Of a DNA stretch of 64,000 bases, positions 21,410 through 32,263 are shown piece by piece; positions within the stretch are counted from its first letter, which is position 1; each line of letters begins with the position of its first letter. The stretch spans positions 71,657,833 through 71,721,832 of the forward strand of contig CM053141.1 of assembly GCA_028571685.1 (NCBI GenBank). Reading direction: 5' to 3'. The DNA comes from Heterohyrax brucei. Taxonomy: Eukaryota > Chordata > Mammalia > Hyracoidea > Procaviidae. Position numbers and translations under genes: made by a program. Below the pieces are notes generated by a model. It was not told the DNA's origin, did not search any database, and saw only the letters and a list, made by a program, of their open reading frames with translations.

Positions 21410-21753
21410 GAATCTTATTAGGAAGGACATATCATATAGGAAGAGGATCATTAAAGGAAGTACAGAGTGTTACATAAGTTCATGTGTGCTCATGGAAGTT
21501 GATACATCATTGTGCTCAATGTCTATTTTATTTTCCTAACTTTTCAACAACAAAATGGCCAGGTTAACCTCTCAGGTTTATATTATCTTAATATGCCTAC
21601 TTCAATTTTAAGAACACAGTTAATATTCAGTAAGTTGATAATGGTTGATTGATCATTTTTAAAGTTAGTATTAGGTTTGGTAGAATACCCTGAAGAGAAA
21701 CACCTGTGGCTTTATAAAGACACATTAGTTTCTCTCTCTCCTGTATGAAGTCT

Positions 21754-21790
21754 GGGACCCGAGTGCACAGTGGTTAAGAACTTGGCTAGA
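21754..21790 (+). mobile_element. Possible SINE head fragment
   Basis: AGTGCACAGTGGTTAAGAAC and CTTGGCT resemble the A-box half of the SINE. Nothing recognisable follows. Confidence 0.5.
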
Positions 21791-21974
21791 GCGAAACGTC
21801 CAGGACTAGCAGTCAGGTGATTACCACAGTTAAAAGCATCTCAGACTTCTCTTATTTCTGCTTTGTCTTCTTTGAGACCCTTGATTCACACTCAGAATGG
21901 TCCAAAAGGACATCTTGAGTGTCACTGCCCGTCATGTTCTTGGTTCAGTCAGGAATAAGAGGTGCTTCTTAGTG

Positions 21975-22073
21975 GTTTGGTGTTGGATGCTGCTGAGTAG
22001 CTTCCAACTTATAACATCCCCACGTAATGAGTAGAATTGCCCCTTAGGGTTTTCTAGGCCGTAATCTTTACAG
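21975..22073 (-). mobile_element. SINE (long body), left part of nest
   Basis: Reversed tail and body (GAGTAGAATTGCCCCTTAGG, GGCCGTAATCTTTACAG). It is interrupted at AATCTTTA by a SINE of opposite orientation and continues at 22194. Confidence 0.82.
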
Positions 22074-22193
22074 AAGGAACCTTGGTGGCACAGTGGTTAG
22101 GAGCTTGGCTGTTAAACAAAGAGTTGGTAGTTCAAATTCACCAGCCACTCCTTGGAAAGGGGGAGTGGTTCAACAGCAGTGCTTTTTGTTTTG
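22074..22193 (+). mobile_element. SINE inserted into opposite-strand SINE
   Basis: AAGGAACCTTGGTGGCACAG head, GTTGGTAGTTCAAATTC as B box, then CCACTCCTTGGAAA and a shortened body ending in TTTTTGTTTTG. Flanking AATCTTTA (22063-22070) and AATCTTCA (22194-22201) mark the target duplication. Confidence 0.85.
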
Positions 22194-22316
22194 AATCTTC
22201 ATGGGAGTAAACAGCGAGGTCTTTCTGCTGTGGAACAGTTGGGTGGGTATGAACCGCTAATCTTTTAGTTCACAGCTGAACACTTAACAGTGTGCCCTCA
22301 GGGCTCCTTGATGTTA
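22194..22316 (-). mobile_element. SINE (long body), right part of nest
   Basis: Resumes with AATCTTCATGGGAGTAA, then GAGGTCTTTCTGCTGTGG, GAACCGCTAATC and the reversed head ending CCCTCAGGGCTCCTT. Confidence 0.82.
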
Positions 22317-22760
22317 GTGGTGGCAGGGCTGTAAATGAGTATCTTCTCATTTGTGAGTTGACCACCTTTAAAAGTTTTCCAAAATGTCCCACCCAATTAT
22401 TTTCACTTCAGTTTCAGTAGTTATCAATAGCCTCAAGGAAGACTGGCAGCTATGATCTTTGAGCTAGACATACTGTTTTTCTGAATAAAGTCAGATTTTG
22501 TAAGGATGGAAGAGAATCAAATGTGTACTAGGTGGTCAACTTGCAATCCTTTGCCACGACCTATTTTTCGGTGACCTCAGTGTTGTGAAGGCTGATGCAG
22601 CTGTTGTAGCTGAGGTAACCATGTTTTTGTTTTTATTAATTGGTTTGGGGGAAATTATTAAGAAACCCCTTGACCCTCAAAGGCCGCATCAAAGAAAGAT
22701 CTTGTTTCAATAGAGCTGCCAAATAAACTGTTTTGTTTCTTAAGACTTTGTCTTCTCGTA
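22317..22760. other. Unrecognised stretch
   Basis: No gene or known repeat was recognised. Confidence 0.35.
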
Positions 22761-22764
22761 AAGA

Positions 22765-22960
22765 CCAAAAAGCCAAACCAGTTGCTGTGGAATTGATTCC
22801 AAATCATAATGGTCCCACATGTGTCAGAACGATCTGGAGGGTTTTTAACAGCTGATCTTCAGGAGTGGATCACTAGTTCTTCTGAGGAGTGTCTGAGTGG
22901 CCTCAAACATCCAGCTTTTCGTTAGCAAATGAAAATATTAACTGTTTCATTCAGGGACTT
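22765..22960 (-). mobile_element. AfroSINE-type SINE, long body variant
   Basis: CAAACCAGTTGCTGTGGAAT tail, CCCACATGTGTCAGAACGAT body and a degraded reversed head ending near TTCAGGGACTTC. The body type is shared with 4240-4440. Confidence 0.78.
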
Positions 22961-25328
22961 CAAGGACTGCTTATGAAGTTGTGAATTCAGTAATCCTCAG
23001 ACCAGTTATTTGCTCTGTACCACTTCCCTTTCCACAGGACAAAATAATCCTCTGCTTAGTGGCAAATGCTTGAGGTTCTACATGCCCTTCTCTTCTGTAG
23101 TGCTGAGATACTTTTCTCATCACACAGGAGAATATATTTCCCAAAGTGCAGAGAAGACTACAGAGACAGAGGAGACTTTCTACTACAGAGATGATATGTT
23201 GGGATATCATGTAGGGTGCAAATGTAAAACGACTAAAAGTCATCTGCTGGGATCACTGTACCAAATGGACAAAGGTGAGAGAACTAAGGGTCCTTGAAGT
23301 ACATGTGAGAAGTGTCTGTAAGTCAGATGAGCCAAACTGATCTTCTTTCCAAAAGTCAGATTGGCTAATTCTCCTGCAAAACAAAAGACAAAGCTATGCT
23401 TTATTTAATTTAGGAACCCTACTTTCACTGGTGCCCAATGGCTAAAGATAATTGATATTAGCTGCTAAAGTCCTAGCAACACTGAGAAAATTGCATTATT
23501 CTGTTATTGATCTCTCAAATGGGATGATAGCATATTTTTCTGAATACTTTCAATTTGCAGCAAGAGGAATGTTGTTTCCATTTGAAAGCATTGCTATTAT
23601 TATCAGTAATGGAAAGGACAGCAACTAGCACCCACACCTAGGCCATCTCATCATGATACAGTTTTTTACTGTATCAGCCTGTGACAGGTGTTAGCTGAAT
23701 GAAGTTTAAGTATGGTTTATGCCCTGTTGCTCAAATCCATTTTGCAGCCATTATTCTGTTTTTCGGGACTAAGTGGCCAATTGTGTAGTTAGGTTCCTGC
23801 CAGTGCATTTGTCTGTAGCAGTAGCATCCACTTTTGTGATGAGTTGTAAGTACAAAATTGATCAGAAAGAGGAAAAATAAATGAATCACAAAGGCTGTTA
23901 GAGGTCCTTGAAAATTTGGTTCAAGAGCTAGTAAATGCTGAAGGGGAACACATTTACTGAAGTAGAGGTAGATTAAATGGATTAAATTGGTAGATAATTG
24001 GGAAAGGTATGTGGGAAAATGAAATGGAGTGTTATGAGCAAATGGCATAGTACAAATGGAACAAGTTTGTGATGTCTGCACTGGGTACAGCCAAGGCCAG
24101 TACTGACGTCATGCGGATGAGTAGACTGTGGTTTGTTCAGGCCAGGATGCTTCAAGATGCTATAATGTGTTTGATCTGAAGCATCTTTAAGGAAAACTTT
24201 AATTAGGCAGAGAAATGTGGTATAATGCAAAATAATGTGCCAATGAAAAGTCCTAGGGACAACAGACTCCTCTGTTCTTCCCAGAAGAGAAGTGTGAAAG
24301 GAGGAGGAGTCTGTGTGCATTCCCTTACCTTTATGGCATCCAGTCTTTGATTAATATCTTCACTGGAAGAAATGTGTAGTTTTTTTTGTTTGTTTGTTTT
24401 AACTATTTCTGTTTGCAGTAGCTCATTCTTGCATTCACAACTCACCAATTCCTTTGTTCAACAGTTACTCAATAATTTATTTCTACATATGATACACTGA
24501 AGAACCAATCAGATTTCTTTTTGAAGTCATGGTCACTGTCTGAAAGATCGAGACAGTTTGCTTAGAAAGATAAAATACAAAGAACACTCATTGTATAGGA
24601 CTTCCAAGGAAACTGGGGTGATAAATGAGAGCTAGGTTATTGCAGGTGCTAGCTCTTTGACAGCTTTTCTAGGATGCCTTTTAAAATGTCCTTAAAGGAG
24701 AGAAATAAAGTATAAGACTTTATGTCTGAGAATTGCAACCATTAGCCTTCCTTTTTATGGTTCATAAATGTCTATGAGACATTTTCTCCTAATTAGATAG
24801 CCACCAAAGCAATGATGACATCACTGAATATTCTCTGTGATTTAGCACTCATAGGCTTTTTCTCGTTTTGTAGCAAGAGGTTATTTGTCTCAAGTGGGAC
24901 TGACTTTTAGTTGAACGAATAATCCGACTAGGTGAGTTTACCATGTATGGATTTAAATTTAACCCAACTACCACAGACATCATTTAATCTCATTTAATTC
25001 TGTAAATACCTCAGAAATTTCTAAAAGAACACACATACACTGGAACCAACCAAGAAATTATCATACAAGACTACCGTTGTGGAAGCTGAGCCTATACTAA
25101 AACTGTGATGTATTCCTAGTTATTATTTTAAAATTCCATCTCCAACACGAGCTTCTCACTTGTGTCTTTTTTCTCGTAATACAGACTAGATGCCCTCCCC
25201 TTCTCCCACCACTCCCCCTCCCCCCGAAATTAAGAAGAATAGAAAAGAGGCAAAACCAGGTAAAGAAGTAAGGGTGATGCCCAGGTATTGGAAACATCTG
25301 GAATTATGGAGCTGCAGTGATAGGTAGG
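22961..25328. other. 2.4-kb unrecognised stretch
   Basis: No known repeat was recognised. Frames of up to 116 codons (23731-24448, minus) overlap each other in different frames and show no domain or splice pattern. One perfect CRE-like palindrome lies at 24104-24111. Confidence 0.4.
24104..24111. promoter_or_regulatory. CRE-like palindrome TGACGTCA
   Basis: A perfect consensus for CREB/ATF binding with its CpG preserved, in a CpG-poor region. There is no promoter or CpG island around it, so function is speculative. Confidence 0.25.
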
Positions 25329-25493
25329 AAACACTGGTGGCATAATGGTTAAGTGCTATGCCTGCTAACCAAAAGGTTGGCGGTTCGAATCCTCCAGGCA
25401 CTCCTTGGAAACTCTATGGACCAGCTCTATTTTGCCCTGTGGAGTTGCTATGAGTCAGAATCGACTTAGCAACAGATGATTTTTTTTTTTTTT
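25329..25493 (+). mobile_element. Full-length AfroSINE-type SINE with poly(T) tail
   Basis: A box region GGTGGCATAATGGTTAAGTG, B box GGTTCGAATCC, short body and the tail GAGTCAGAATCGACTTAGCA, then about 15 T residues. The intact B box makes this the best preserved SINE head in the window. The head resembles tRNA-Asn-like sequence from memory. The minus-strand frame over it is a SINE artefact. Confidence 0.95.
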
Positions 25494-27350
25494 AGTGATG
25501 TATAGACAGACTCAGTGAAGACTCAAGAGCAAGGGAAGATCCTGTGTCTCTCTTCTGCCTTAACAGTACTTTCAAAGCATAGCAACACTTGTCTAGACTT
25601 TTTCCTTAGCTATATTATCGTGAGCCATAAGATGCATATTCCGTTGTCATAAAATCTTCTTGAAAATGGTGGTATCAACAAACTTCTCTTCATTTCTCCC
25701 TGGGGTAGGCAATAAGACAGTGCTAGTGGTACTCATCTCCTTATCCAGTAACTGCAGCTATGGTGGTCGCTAACTGCAAGAAACACGGTAGTTAGAGAAC
25801 TCACCCCATTCTCTGGGGATATGAGGTCTCCGGAGCTGCCTCCCACCTAAACTGCAGATTTCAAAACTGGATTTTGAATAACAGTTAATTCACTTGTTTT
25901 AAGAGTTCATTGTTTCTATAGAACTTTTGACAAATTCTTTGTTACAAGAAGTATTAAACTACATTAGTCTTGTGTAGTAGAGAGACAAAGAAATAAAAAA
26001 AGTAGGTTGTTTGTAAGGGAGAAAGTGGTTCCAGTAAAGGTAGCCACTGAGAACTAAATTAAAAATAGTGACCCCAAATTGGAAAAACTGATGTATTTTA
26101 AAAGTTAGGATTTAGGCAGATGAAAGTGAATCTTGATAGGATGAAAACTACCCCAAATCAGAATTCTTTATGTTTCTGTCCTGTGATGAGAGAAGGTAAC
26201 TCTCCATTCTGTCAATGTGCTGTCCTAGAAACTAATGCTATATTTGAAGTTTTTAATTTAAAACCATCTTTGTGTTTGTGTGTATATATGAGTTTGGTTT
26301 TAATTCAAGTCTCACTAAGTTGAAAACCTTAAATGCAGGGAATGGAAAGAATACCATCACATCTTTAGTTTTTGGATCTCACGCCCAGCAGGTCGGGGCA
26401 GCTCGTCTGTTATTCCAAGCTAGTCATCATTTGTTGCTTGTTTTCCCCACTCCTTTAATTCTTATAAATCTTTAATGAAAAAAATATTCTTTATCACTGA
26501 GTGATGATTTCTAGCATCTGAAGACCCACTCATTAAAAGAAGAAAAGGCACATCCATTCTGCTTTAACATTAACTCTATGAAAAGAATGTCAGAAGAGTT
26601 CACCAGCAGTGCCTTAAATCAACCTCCTTTAATCAGTGGTGGACTTTTATTGGATTCAGCCAAAAATATCTCTCATTAAGATACTATGGATTATAATAAA
26701 AAATTACATAGTTGTTTCTGAATTAAGAAAACTTGCAGAACACTAATAAGTATAATTACTGAATTCAAACTTTGTAAAATGTGCCGCAATGAAGATGAAA
26801 TTAATATTTGTTTTTTATCAAAATTTGGAGATTATTCAATTCTGAAAATTAAAAAAATTTTAATTTTGTCTGAGGTAATACAAAGAATTCAAGTATAACT
26901 TTATAGAAATGTCTTTTTTACACTTAAGACTTTTTTTTTGTATCTTCCACACTTCACAATTGACTGTGCCTTTGTCCTTTGTATCTTATCTGCCACTGAG
27001 TCATCTGCATCACTGTCACATATCTAAACCTAGAAAACAGAATAATCAGGCCACAACTCCAATCTAACCCAATAATAGTATCTTATTATTGAACACTTGT
27101 ATTACTTAATAAAGCTTTGAACATATCAGACTTAAAGGAGCGAAACTGAATTTATTCTTTCAAGGGTCAAGTCAGCATTCAATGTGAAGTGACAAATATT
27201 GGACTTCAGTGTAATTACAAATTGCTAGAAATCTCTCCCTATTTATTTACTTTCTTTCGCTAGTTAGTTTAGATATCTAACACCAATTTAGTCTGGATAA
27301 TTTTAACTAAACTGCATTCATTAATACAATAAGTTTATTTAGTACCAACT
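25494..27350. other. 1.9-kb unrecognised stretch
   Basis: No gene or known repeat was recognised. Short plus-strand frames at 26120-26475 lack motifs. Confidence 0.4.
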
Positions 27351-27360
27351 GTGTACCTAA

Positions 27361-27548
27361 CGGAAACCCTGGTGGTGTAGTGATTAAATGCTATGTCTGC
27401 TAACCAGAAGGTCAGTAGTTTCATATCTGCTTGGTGCTCCTTGGAAACTCTATGGAGGCAGTTCTACTCTAACCTATAGAGTCACTGTGAGTTGGAATCG
27501 AGTCAACGGAAGTGGATTTGGGTTTGTTTGTTTTTTTTTTTTTTTTTG
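27361..27548 (+). mobile_element. Full-length AfroSINE-type SINE with poly(T) tail and TSD
   Basis: GGAAACCCTGGTGGTGTAGT head, CTCCTTGGAAACTCTATGGA body and GAGTTGGAATCGAGTCAACG tail, then a long T-run. GTGTACCTAA (27351-27360) and GTGTACTTAA (27549-27558) form the target duplication, so the T-run lies inside the inserted unit. Confidence 0.95.
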
Positions 27549-27558
27549 GTGTACTTAA

Positions 27559-29130
27559 TAAGTACTCTTCACAATTCAGAAATAAAGTATGATTTCTCTC
27601 TTTAAGGAAGGCATGCTTGTGTGTAATTGAACAAGTAGTCAGATTCAGTATTGTATGTGCAAAAGTACTATTTCACAGTCATTGAACTCTTATTACCTGT
27701 TAGGCTATACTTAGTTTTCATGCATTTCACATCATCTTCATAAAGAGTCTTCATGGTAGAGATTATTATTATGCATATTTTTTTCAAAAGAATAGCCTGA
27801 GGGTAAGGAACTTTAACAATTTGATCTTTGACTAGAAGACCAGAAATCCAGACTCATGGCAACTGACTTCTGTGTTCTTCACCTGACTTTTTAAGCATAA
27901 ACATTCTAACCATTAAATTGCATATAGTTTGTAAAGTTGTAACACGATAATGCTTAAGAAAACTCCACAGAGTGGATGTAGTCTTGTCTGATACTATGTA
28001 GGCAACAGCATATTGGATGCAATTCAAAATGCTGATGGTATACAAAGATCGACACCATGGTTTTGGAAATACTCAGGAATTTCTCTAGTTATCAAATGAG
28101 TTTATTTTTAGGTTTATATTTGGGTAAAAAAATCTCAACAAACTATGTAACTATATAGTTATACACATATAACTATTAAAATATATCACTATAATATTAT
28201 ATAACTATAACATTTACCCAAAATCAAAGGGGAGAAGGCAAGGAGAGGTAAAGAGGCTAGATAAATGGAAATAGAACAGACAGAATGGAAATAATGAGAA
28301 TGCTGAAACACATTGTGTAAACTGTAGACAATGTTGTGTGAAAATCTGTACAAAAAGTTGTTAAATGGGAGCCTAATATGTTGTGTAAACTTCATCTAAA
28401 GAAGAAGAAAAAAATCTCATGGAGCATGCAATTGAGCAATATTGGGATGGGTGATTATGGGGGAAATAAGAGTTTCTGCCTTTGATGGTCTTTCAAAATG
28501 TCTTAAAATTTTCATAATAAATTCTCTAAATTTATTTGCAGAAAATTCTCATACTTCTCTAGTGATAATTAGAAAGAAATTAAGGTGCCCAAAGTATTAA
28601 CTGAGTGTCTACCTTGAGCTAGGTACACAGGGCAATAAAAGGTAGTTAATAACCTGTTCTTGGAAAGGTACCAACACTCCCACCAGTTTCCTACTTTTTC
28701 TGCTCTCTTTCCTGCAAACATATGTAAATCAAATTAAAAATCAATACAGGTTAAAATAATAATAATACACGCAGGTTTTTCACAATGAGAACCCACATAC
28801 CCTAGAAGAAATTTGCTTTTCTGGTATTTATCTCACCACCCTGGGTTCAGGACTGCTATCATAGCAGCTTTTGCTATCCGAGCTACTGAGGAGGGATAGC
28901 ACTGATTGAGTCCGTATGTTTTTGTTTTTCTCCCAAACACAGATTTCTCAGAACACTTCCTTTCCCAAGTGTTCTTCTTCAAGTTCTTGATGATACACTG
29001 TGCATCACTTCTTACAACCCGGAATCAGAGCTTTGTTGTCATTGATGGAGTTGCAGGTGTTTTGACTTTCACTTCTTATGGCAGCTACTTAATATCCAAG
29101 TGAAGAAGGATAAACCAAATAAATAAATAC
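27559..29130. other. Unrecognised stretch with AT-rich inverted-repeat patch
   Basis: No gene was recognised. At 28119-28222 a 10-bp inverted repeat (TTTGGGTAAA/TTTACCCAAA) encloses about 84 bp of AT-rich DNA with TAACTATATAGTTATA. The plus frame at 28906-29103 has no motif. Confidence 0.4.
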
Positions 29131-29132
29131 AA

Positions 29133-29270
29133 CAGTGCTGTCAAGTCATTTCCAACTCATAGCAACCCTGTAAGACAGAGAAGAACTGCTTCAAAGAGTT
29201 TGTAAGGATTTGAACTGCCAATCTTTTGGTTAGCAAACATAGCACTTAATACACCACCAGAGTTTCTAGA
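29133..29270 (-). mobile_element. AfroSINE-type SINE
   Basis: CAGTGCTGTCAAGTCATTTC tail, a shortened body (AAGAGTTTGTAAGGATTTG) and the reversed head TTTTGGTTAGCAAACATAGC. Short internal deletions are present. Confidence 0.88.
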
Positions 29271-29879
29271 GAAGGATACTAAAGAGTATTTATTTATTTC
29301 CCACTGAAGCTATATGGGTGGGGTGTGTTTTGAGAGTATATTTGGGAGGTGGAGTGTAGTTTATGTAATAGCCAGTCTAGGAATTTCATGATGAATTGTC
29401 ACATTGTAGTCCAAATGTTGGACTTAAAAATTAAACTTTGGAAGATAATCTGTTCTAAAATGATAGACTATCTCTGTATGAGAAGTACTGGTCATTCTTG
29501 ACTGAATTCATTTTAGGCTGAATATCAGAAGAATGAAATTGAGAAGAAATCTCATGAATTCCCAGAGGTGTAGATTTGAAAGGGCTTTGTGACAATTTGC
29601 AACTTGTTTGGAGGTTTTTTTGAAACTTATTTGACGGGTGGGGAAAAGGACCTACCAACTATTTTGTCCCTTGGAATTCAAGAAAGTCCACAGTACAGGT
29701 AATAGAGATGTATCTATTTTAAACATGGCAAACTTATAGAATCATCAGCCTCCCATCTGTCTCTTTTTTTAGTAGCTTTCAGGAAATGTTCTAGATTTTG
29801 CGTGAAATTGTTGCTATAGAAACAGTAGACTGTAACTCTGATTTTAATCTATAATTAGAAAAGCTATTGTTGGAGCTAG

Positions 29880-29977
29880 AGTTAGCCAACTTTTTTTAGT
29901 AAAGGGCCAGATAGTGAATATTCAAGCTTTGACTCTTTCAACTATTGAACTCTGCCTAGTAGTACACAAGCAAAGCT
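29880..29977. mobile_element. hAT-type DNA transposon (non-autonomous), left part
   Basis: AGTTAGCCAACTTTTTTTAG, then AAAGGGCCAGATAGTGAATA, is characteristic of a common mammalian hAT-Charlie-group MITE. The subfamily name is not asserted. The right part resumes at about 30597. GGAGCTAG (29872-29879) and TGAGCTAG (30803-30810) form a probable 8-bp TSD. Confidence 0.72.
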
Positions 29978-30058
29978 GTTGTTTGTCATTGAATGAAATC
30001 TAACTCATAGAAACACTGTGACAGAGTAGAACTTCCCCCAAAGATTTTCCTAGGCCAC
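29978..30058 (-). mobile_element. SINE A, left part (nest level 1 in hAT)
   Basis: TGTTGTTTGTCATTGAATGA tail, TCATAGAAACACTGTGACAG and GATTTTCCTAGGCC body. It resumes at 30339, with SINE B between. Confidence 0.75.
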
Positions 30059-30125
30059 CAGCCTCTATGAACTTAAAGATTATAGTTTAGGGAACCCTAT
30101 AGGGCAGTTCTACTCTGTCTTATTA
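30059..30125 (+). mobile_element. SINE B, left part (nest level 2)
   Basis: 5'-truncated sense SINE: CTTAAAGATTATAGTTTAGG, then AACCCTATAGGGCAGTTCTA and CTCTGTCTTA. It is split by SINE C and continues at 30288. Confidence 0.75.
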
Positions 30126-30287
30126 AAAAATGAACTCACTGCTGTCGAGTTGATTGTAACTCATAACAACCCTATAGGTTAGAGTAGAAACTACCTCATA
30201 GAGTTTCCAAGGAACACTTGGCAGAGCTGAACTGTGGATGTGTTGGCTAGCAGACATAGCTCTTAACTACTATGTCACCAGGATTTT
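30126..30287 (-). mobile_element. SINE C, complete (nest level 3)
   Basis: Complete antisense SINE: TGAACTCACTGCTGTCGAGT tail, TCCAAGGAACACTTGGCAGA body and the reversed head ending TGTCACCAGGATTTT. It is the youngest insertion in this nest. Confidence 0.88.
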
Positions 30288-30338
30288 CTCTAGGTGGCTA
30301 TAGATTGGAATCGAATACGGGGCACACAACAACAACAG
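30288..30338 (+). mobile_element. SINE B, right part
   Basis: CTAGGTGGCTATAGATTGGA, ATCGAATACGGGGCACACAA and CAACAACAG: the sense SINE/RTE-like tail completing SINE B. Confidence 0.8.
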
Positions 30339-30424
30339 TCTTCAGTGGGAACGTATGATCAGGTCTCTTCTCCAATCAGGTAGCTGCTGGGTGCAAACCA
30401 CCAACCTCTTAGTTAGCAGCCCAG
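30339..30424 (-). mobile_element. SINE A, right part
   Basis: TCTTCAGTGGGAACGTATGA, TCAGGTCTCTTCTCCAAT, GGTGCAAACCACCAACCTC and TTAGTTAGCAGC: the long-body remainder with reversed tRNA-like head. Confidence 0.78.
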
Positions 30425-30580
30425 CCCATCAAGGCCATCAAGTCAATTCCAACTCACAGTGACCCTACAGGACAGAGTAGAAATGTCTGATAGAGTTTCC
30501 CAGGAGCAGCTGGTGGATATGAACTGTCTACCTTCTGGTTTGCAGCTGTAGCACTTATCCACTATGGCACCAAGATCAGG
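30425..30580 (-). mobile_element. SINE D, adjacent to the nest
   Basis: CATCAAGTCAATTCCAACTC tail, CCTACAGGACAGAGTAGAAA body and the reversed head TTATCCACTATGGCACCAAG. It is nearly complete. Confidence 0.88.
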
Positions 30581-30596
30581 GATCCTTAAAAGTAAC

Positions 30597-30802
30597 TATA
30601 GATAATACATAAATAGATGGTCTGGCTTTGTTCTGGTAAAATTTATTTATTGACACTGAAATCTGAATTTCATGTTATTTGATGTGTCTTCAAACATTCT
30701 TCTTCTCTGAATATTTCCAACCATTTAAATATATAAATATCATTCTTAGTTTATGAGTTAAGCTGTGAGCAACAATCTGGATTTGGCCCATGGGCCCATA
30801 CC
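30597..30802. mobile_element. hAT-type DNA transposon, right part
   Basis: CTATAGATAATACATAAATA, GGTAAAATTTATTTATTGAC, then CTGGATTTGGCCCATGGGCC close the element begun at 29880. A short unrelated insertion lies in the middle. Confidence 0.72.
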
Positions 30803-30810
30803 TGAGCTAG

Positions 30811-31194
30811 CGTCATTTGTTCGTGTTAGGAGTCTTCCTCTTACTGTGAAAATAAAACCAAACTACAGTTGTACATTATTGACTGTGCAGCAGCTTCTGT
30901 TGTGATTGACAGAACTACAGAACCAGTAGAGATGCCTGTACAAGTCAGAAAGGTACATTAGCTGTTCTTAGCTCTTGCTTTATTCTGATACTTGGTCATT
31001 AGATCATTAGAAAACAAGAAATAAAGAGCAGTGATGAAGACTCCATTCTACGGACTGAGAACTCTCCAAATAGAACACATAGGTCTGTTTGTTTGTTTGC
31101 TTTTAAGATTGTGTGAATAAGATGAGTAATCACTACAGATATACAAAGTGTTTGTTTATATCACAATTTTTCAGAAACTAAATAGAAGAGTATA
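30811..31194. other. Unrecognised stretch
   Basis: No gene or known repeat was recognised. Confidence 0.35.
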
Positions 31195-31202
31195 TATTAA
31201 AG

Positions 31203-31341
31203 GGGGAGCTTGGGTGGTGAAAATGGTTCGCAGTTCAAACTCATCCAGAGGCAAACTGAGGCAGGCCCGATGATCTGCTTCCAAAGGGTCACAGCCTTTG
31301 GAGCACTCTGGGAATCGACTCGAAGGCAACTAACAACAATG
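31203..31341 (+). mobile_element. SINE, long body, internally shortened, with TSD
   Basis: GGAGCTTGGGTGGTGAAAAT head (A box present, anticodon-arm region deleted), CCGATGATCTGCTTCCAAAG body and GGAATCGACTCGAAGGCAAC tail with TAACAACAA. TATTAAAG flanks it on both sides (31195-31202 and 31342-31349). Confidence 0.85.
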
Positions 31342-31550
31342 TATTAAAGAATATGTGTCTGAAATCTGTGAGATGAGAATAAATCCAGGCTTAGGTGAAG
31401 AGAAATGATCCAAAGAAAGTAATATTGCAGTGGAGAGAAGAGGGATTTTGAATAGAGAGAGCACTCAGACTATAAGATCTGCTAGCAGTTCAAAGCAGAC
31501 AGAACAACTTTCAGAGGGAGGAGTACGCAAGGCTCTGTACATGCCCTGGT
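31342..31550. other. Short unrecognised stretch
   Basis: It contains a weak SINE-head-like patch near 31460-31490. Nothing firm was recognised. Confidence 0.3.
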
Positions 31551-31551
31551 G

Positions 31552-31722
31552 GCAAGATGGTCAAGTGCCCGGCTGTTAGTCAGAGTTCTGAAGTTGAAGC
31601 TGTTAGCCATTCCACGGCAGAAAAAACCTGGCTATCTACTTCAGTAAAGATTAAAGCCTAGGAAACTCTATGGGGCACTTCTCTGTCACATAAAGTCACA
31701 TTCAGTGGCACATAACAAACAA
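31552..31722 (+). mobile_element. AfroSINE-type SINE, long body
   Basis: TGCCCTGGTGGCAAGATGGT head, CCACGGCAGAAAAAACCTGG body, GGAAACTCTATGGGGCACTT and a tail ending CATAACAAACAACG. Confidence 0.85.
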
Positions 31723-32262
31723 CGTTAGAAAGAACTGGGTGTGGAGGATTAGGATGAGTGTTAATTGATTGGGCAATTGATTACAGAATAATATCCCTTT
31801 AGGTCAGTTGATTCCTGGGAAGGACTGTTCAGAGTGGAGTTATTCTGAGCTACTTAAAGTCATGAATCTGAAGCGACTAGATGCCAATTGGTCAAGGTCT
31901 AGGGGCTTGTGGGAAAACTTCACTAAGGTTTGGTCAAGTCAAGTTAGTGGATAGTTTATCCAGATTAGTTAGTGCAGACAATGTTAGCTGTTTACGAGAG
32001 AAAGAGTAAGTTTCAAGAGTCCATGTCAAGCCTCATCAAAAGTAAACAAGACGTACTTTTCTTATCTAAATCAAAAGGGGAAAGACAGGCTTTTGCAATA
32101 AGCCATCTCCTAGAATACAGATGGATTAGGAAATTTCATAACCACTCCTGTATTAGAGCACAGAGATCAAAGTTCAACATTATCAAACTATTTTCCTTAC
32201 CAAAGGAAAATGACTAATCTGAATTTTTCTTTTTGTAGTTTTAAATATATGTATACATGTAT
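31723..32262. other. Unrecognised stretch
   Basis: An 81-codon frame (31972-32217, plus) has no recognisable motif, signal peptide or homology known to me. No repeat was recognised. Confidence 0.4.
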
Positions 32263-32263
32263 A

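Noticed and set aside
23731..24448. Overlapping minus-strand ORFs of 81-116 codons
   Set aside because: They overlap in different frames with no common domain, so they look like chance open frames.
25329..25400. Possible tRNA gene
   Set aside because: The A and B boxes are present but the sequence continues into a SINE body and tail. The cloverleaf stems are not complementary as in a real tRNA.
25097..25401. Minus-strand frames with a GFEPPTFWL-like start
   Set aside because: Reverse translation of the SINE tRNA-like head. Such frames appear wherever this SINE occurs.
31972..32217. Possible small gene of 81 codons
   Set aside because: No motif, signal or splice structure was recognised, and its composition matches the surrounding non-coding DNA.
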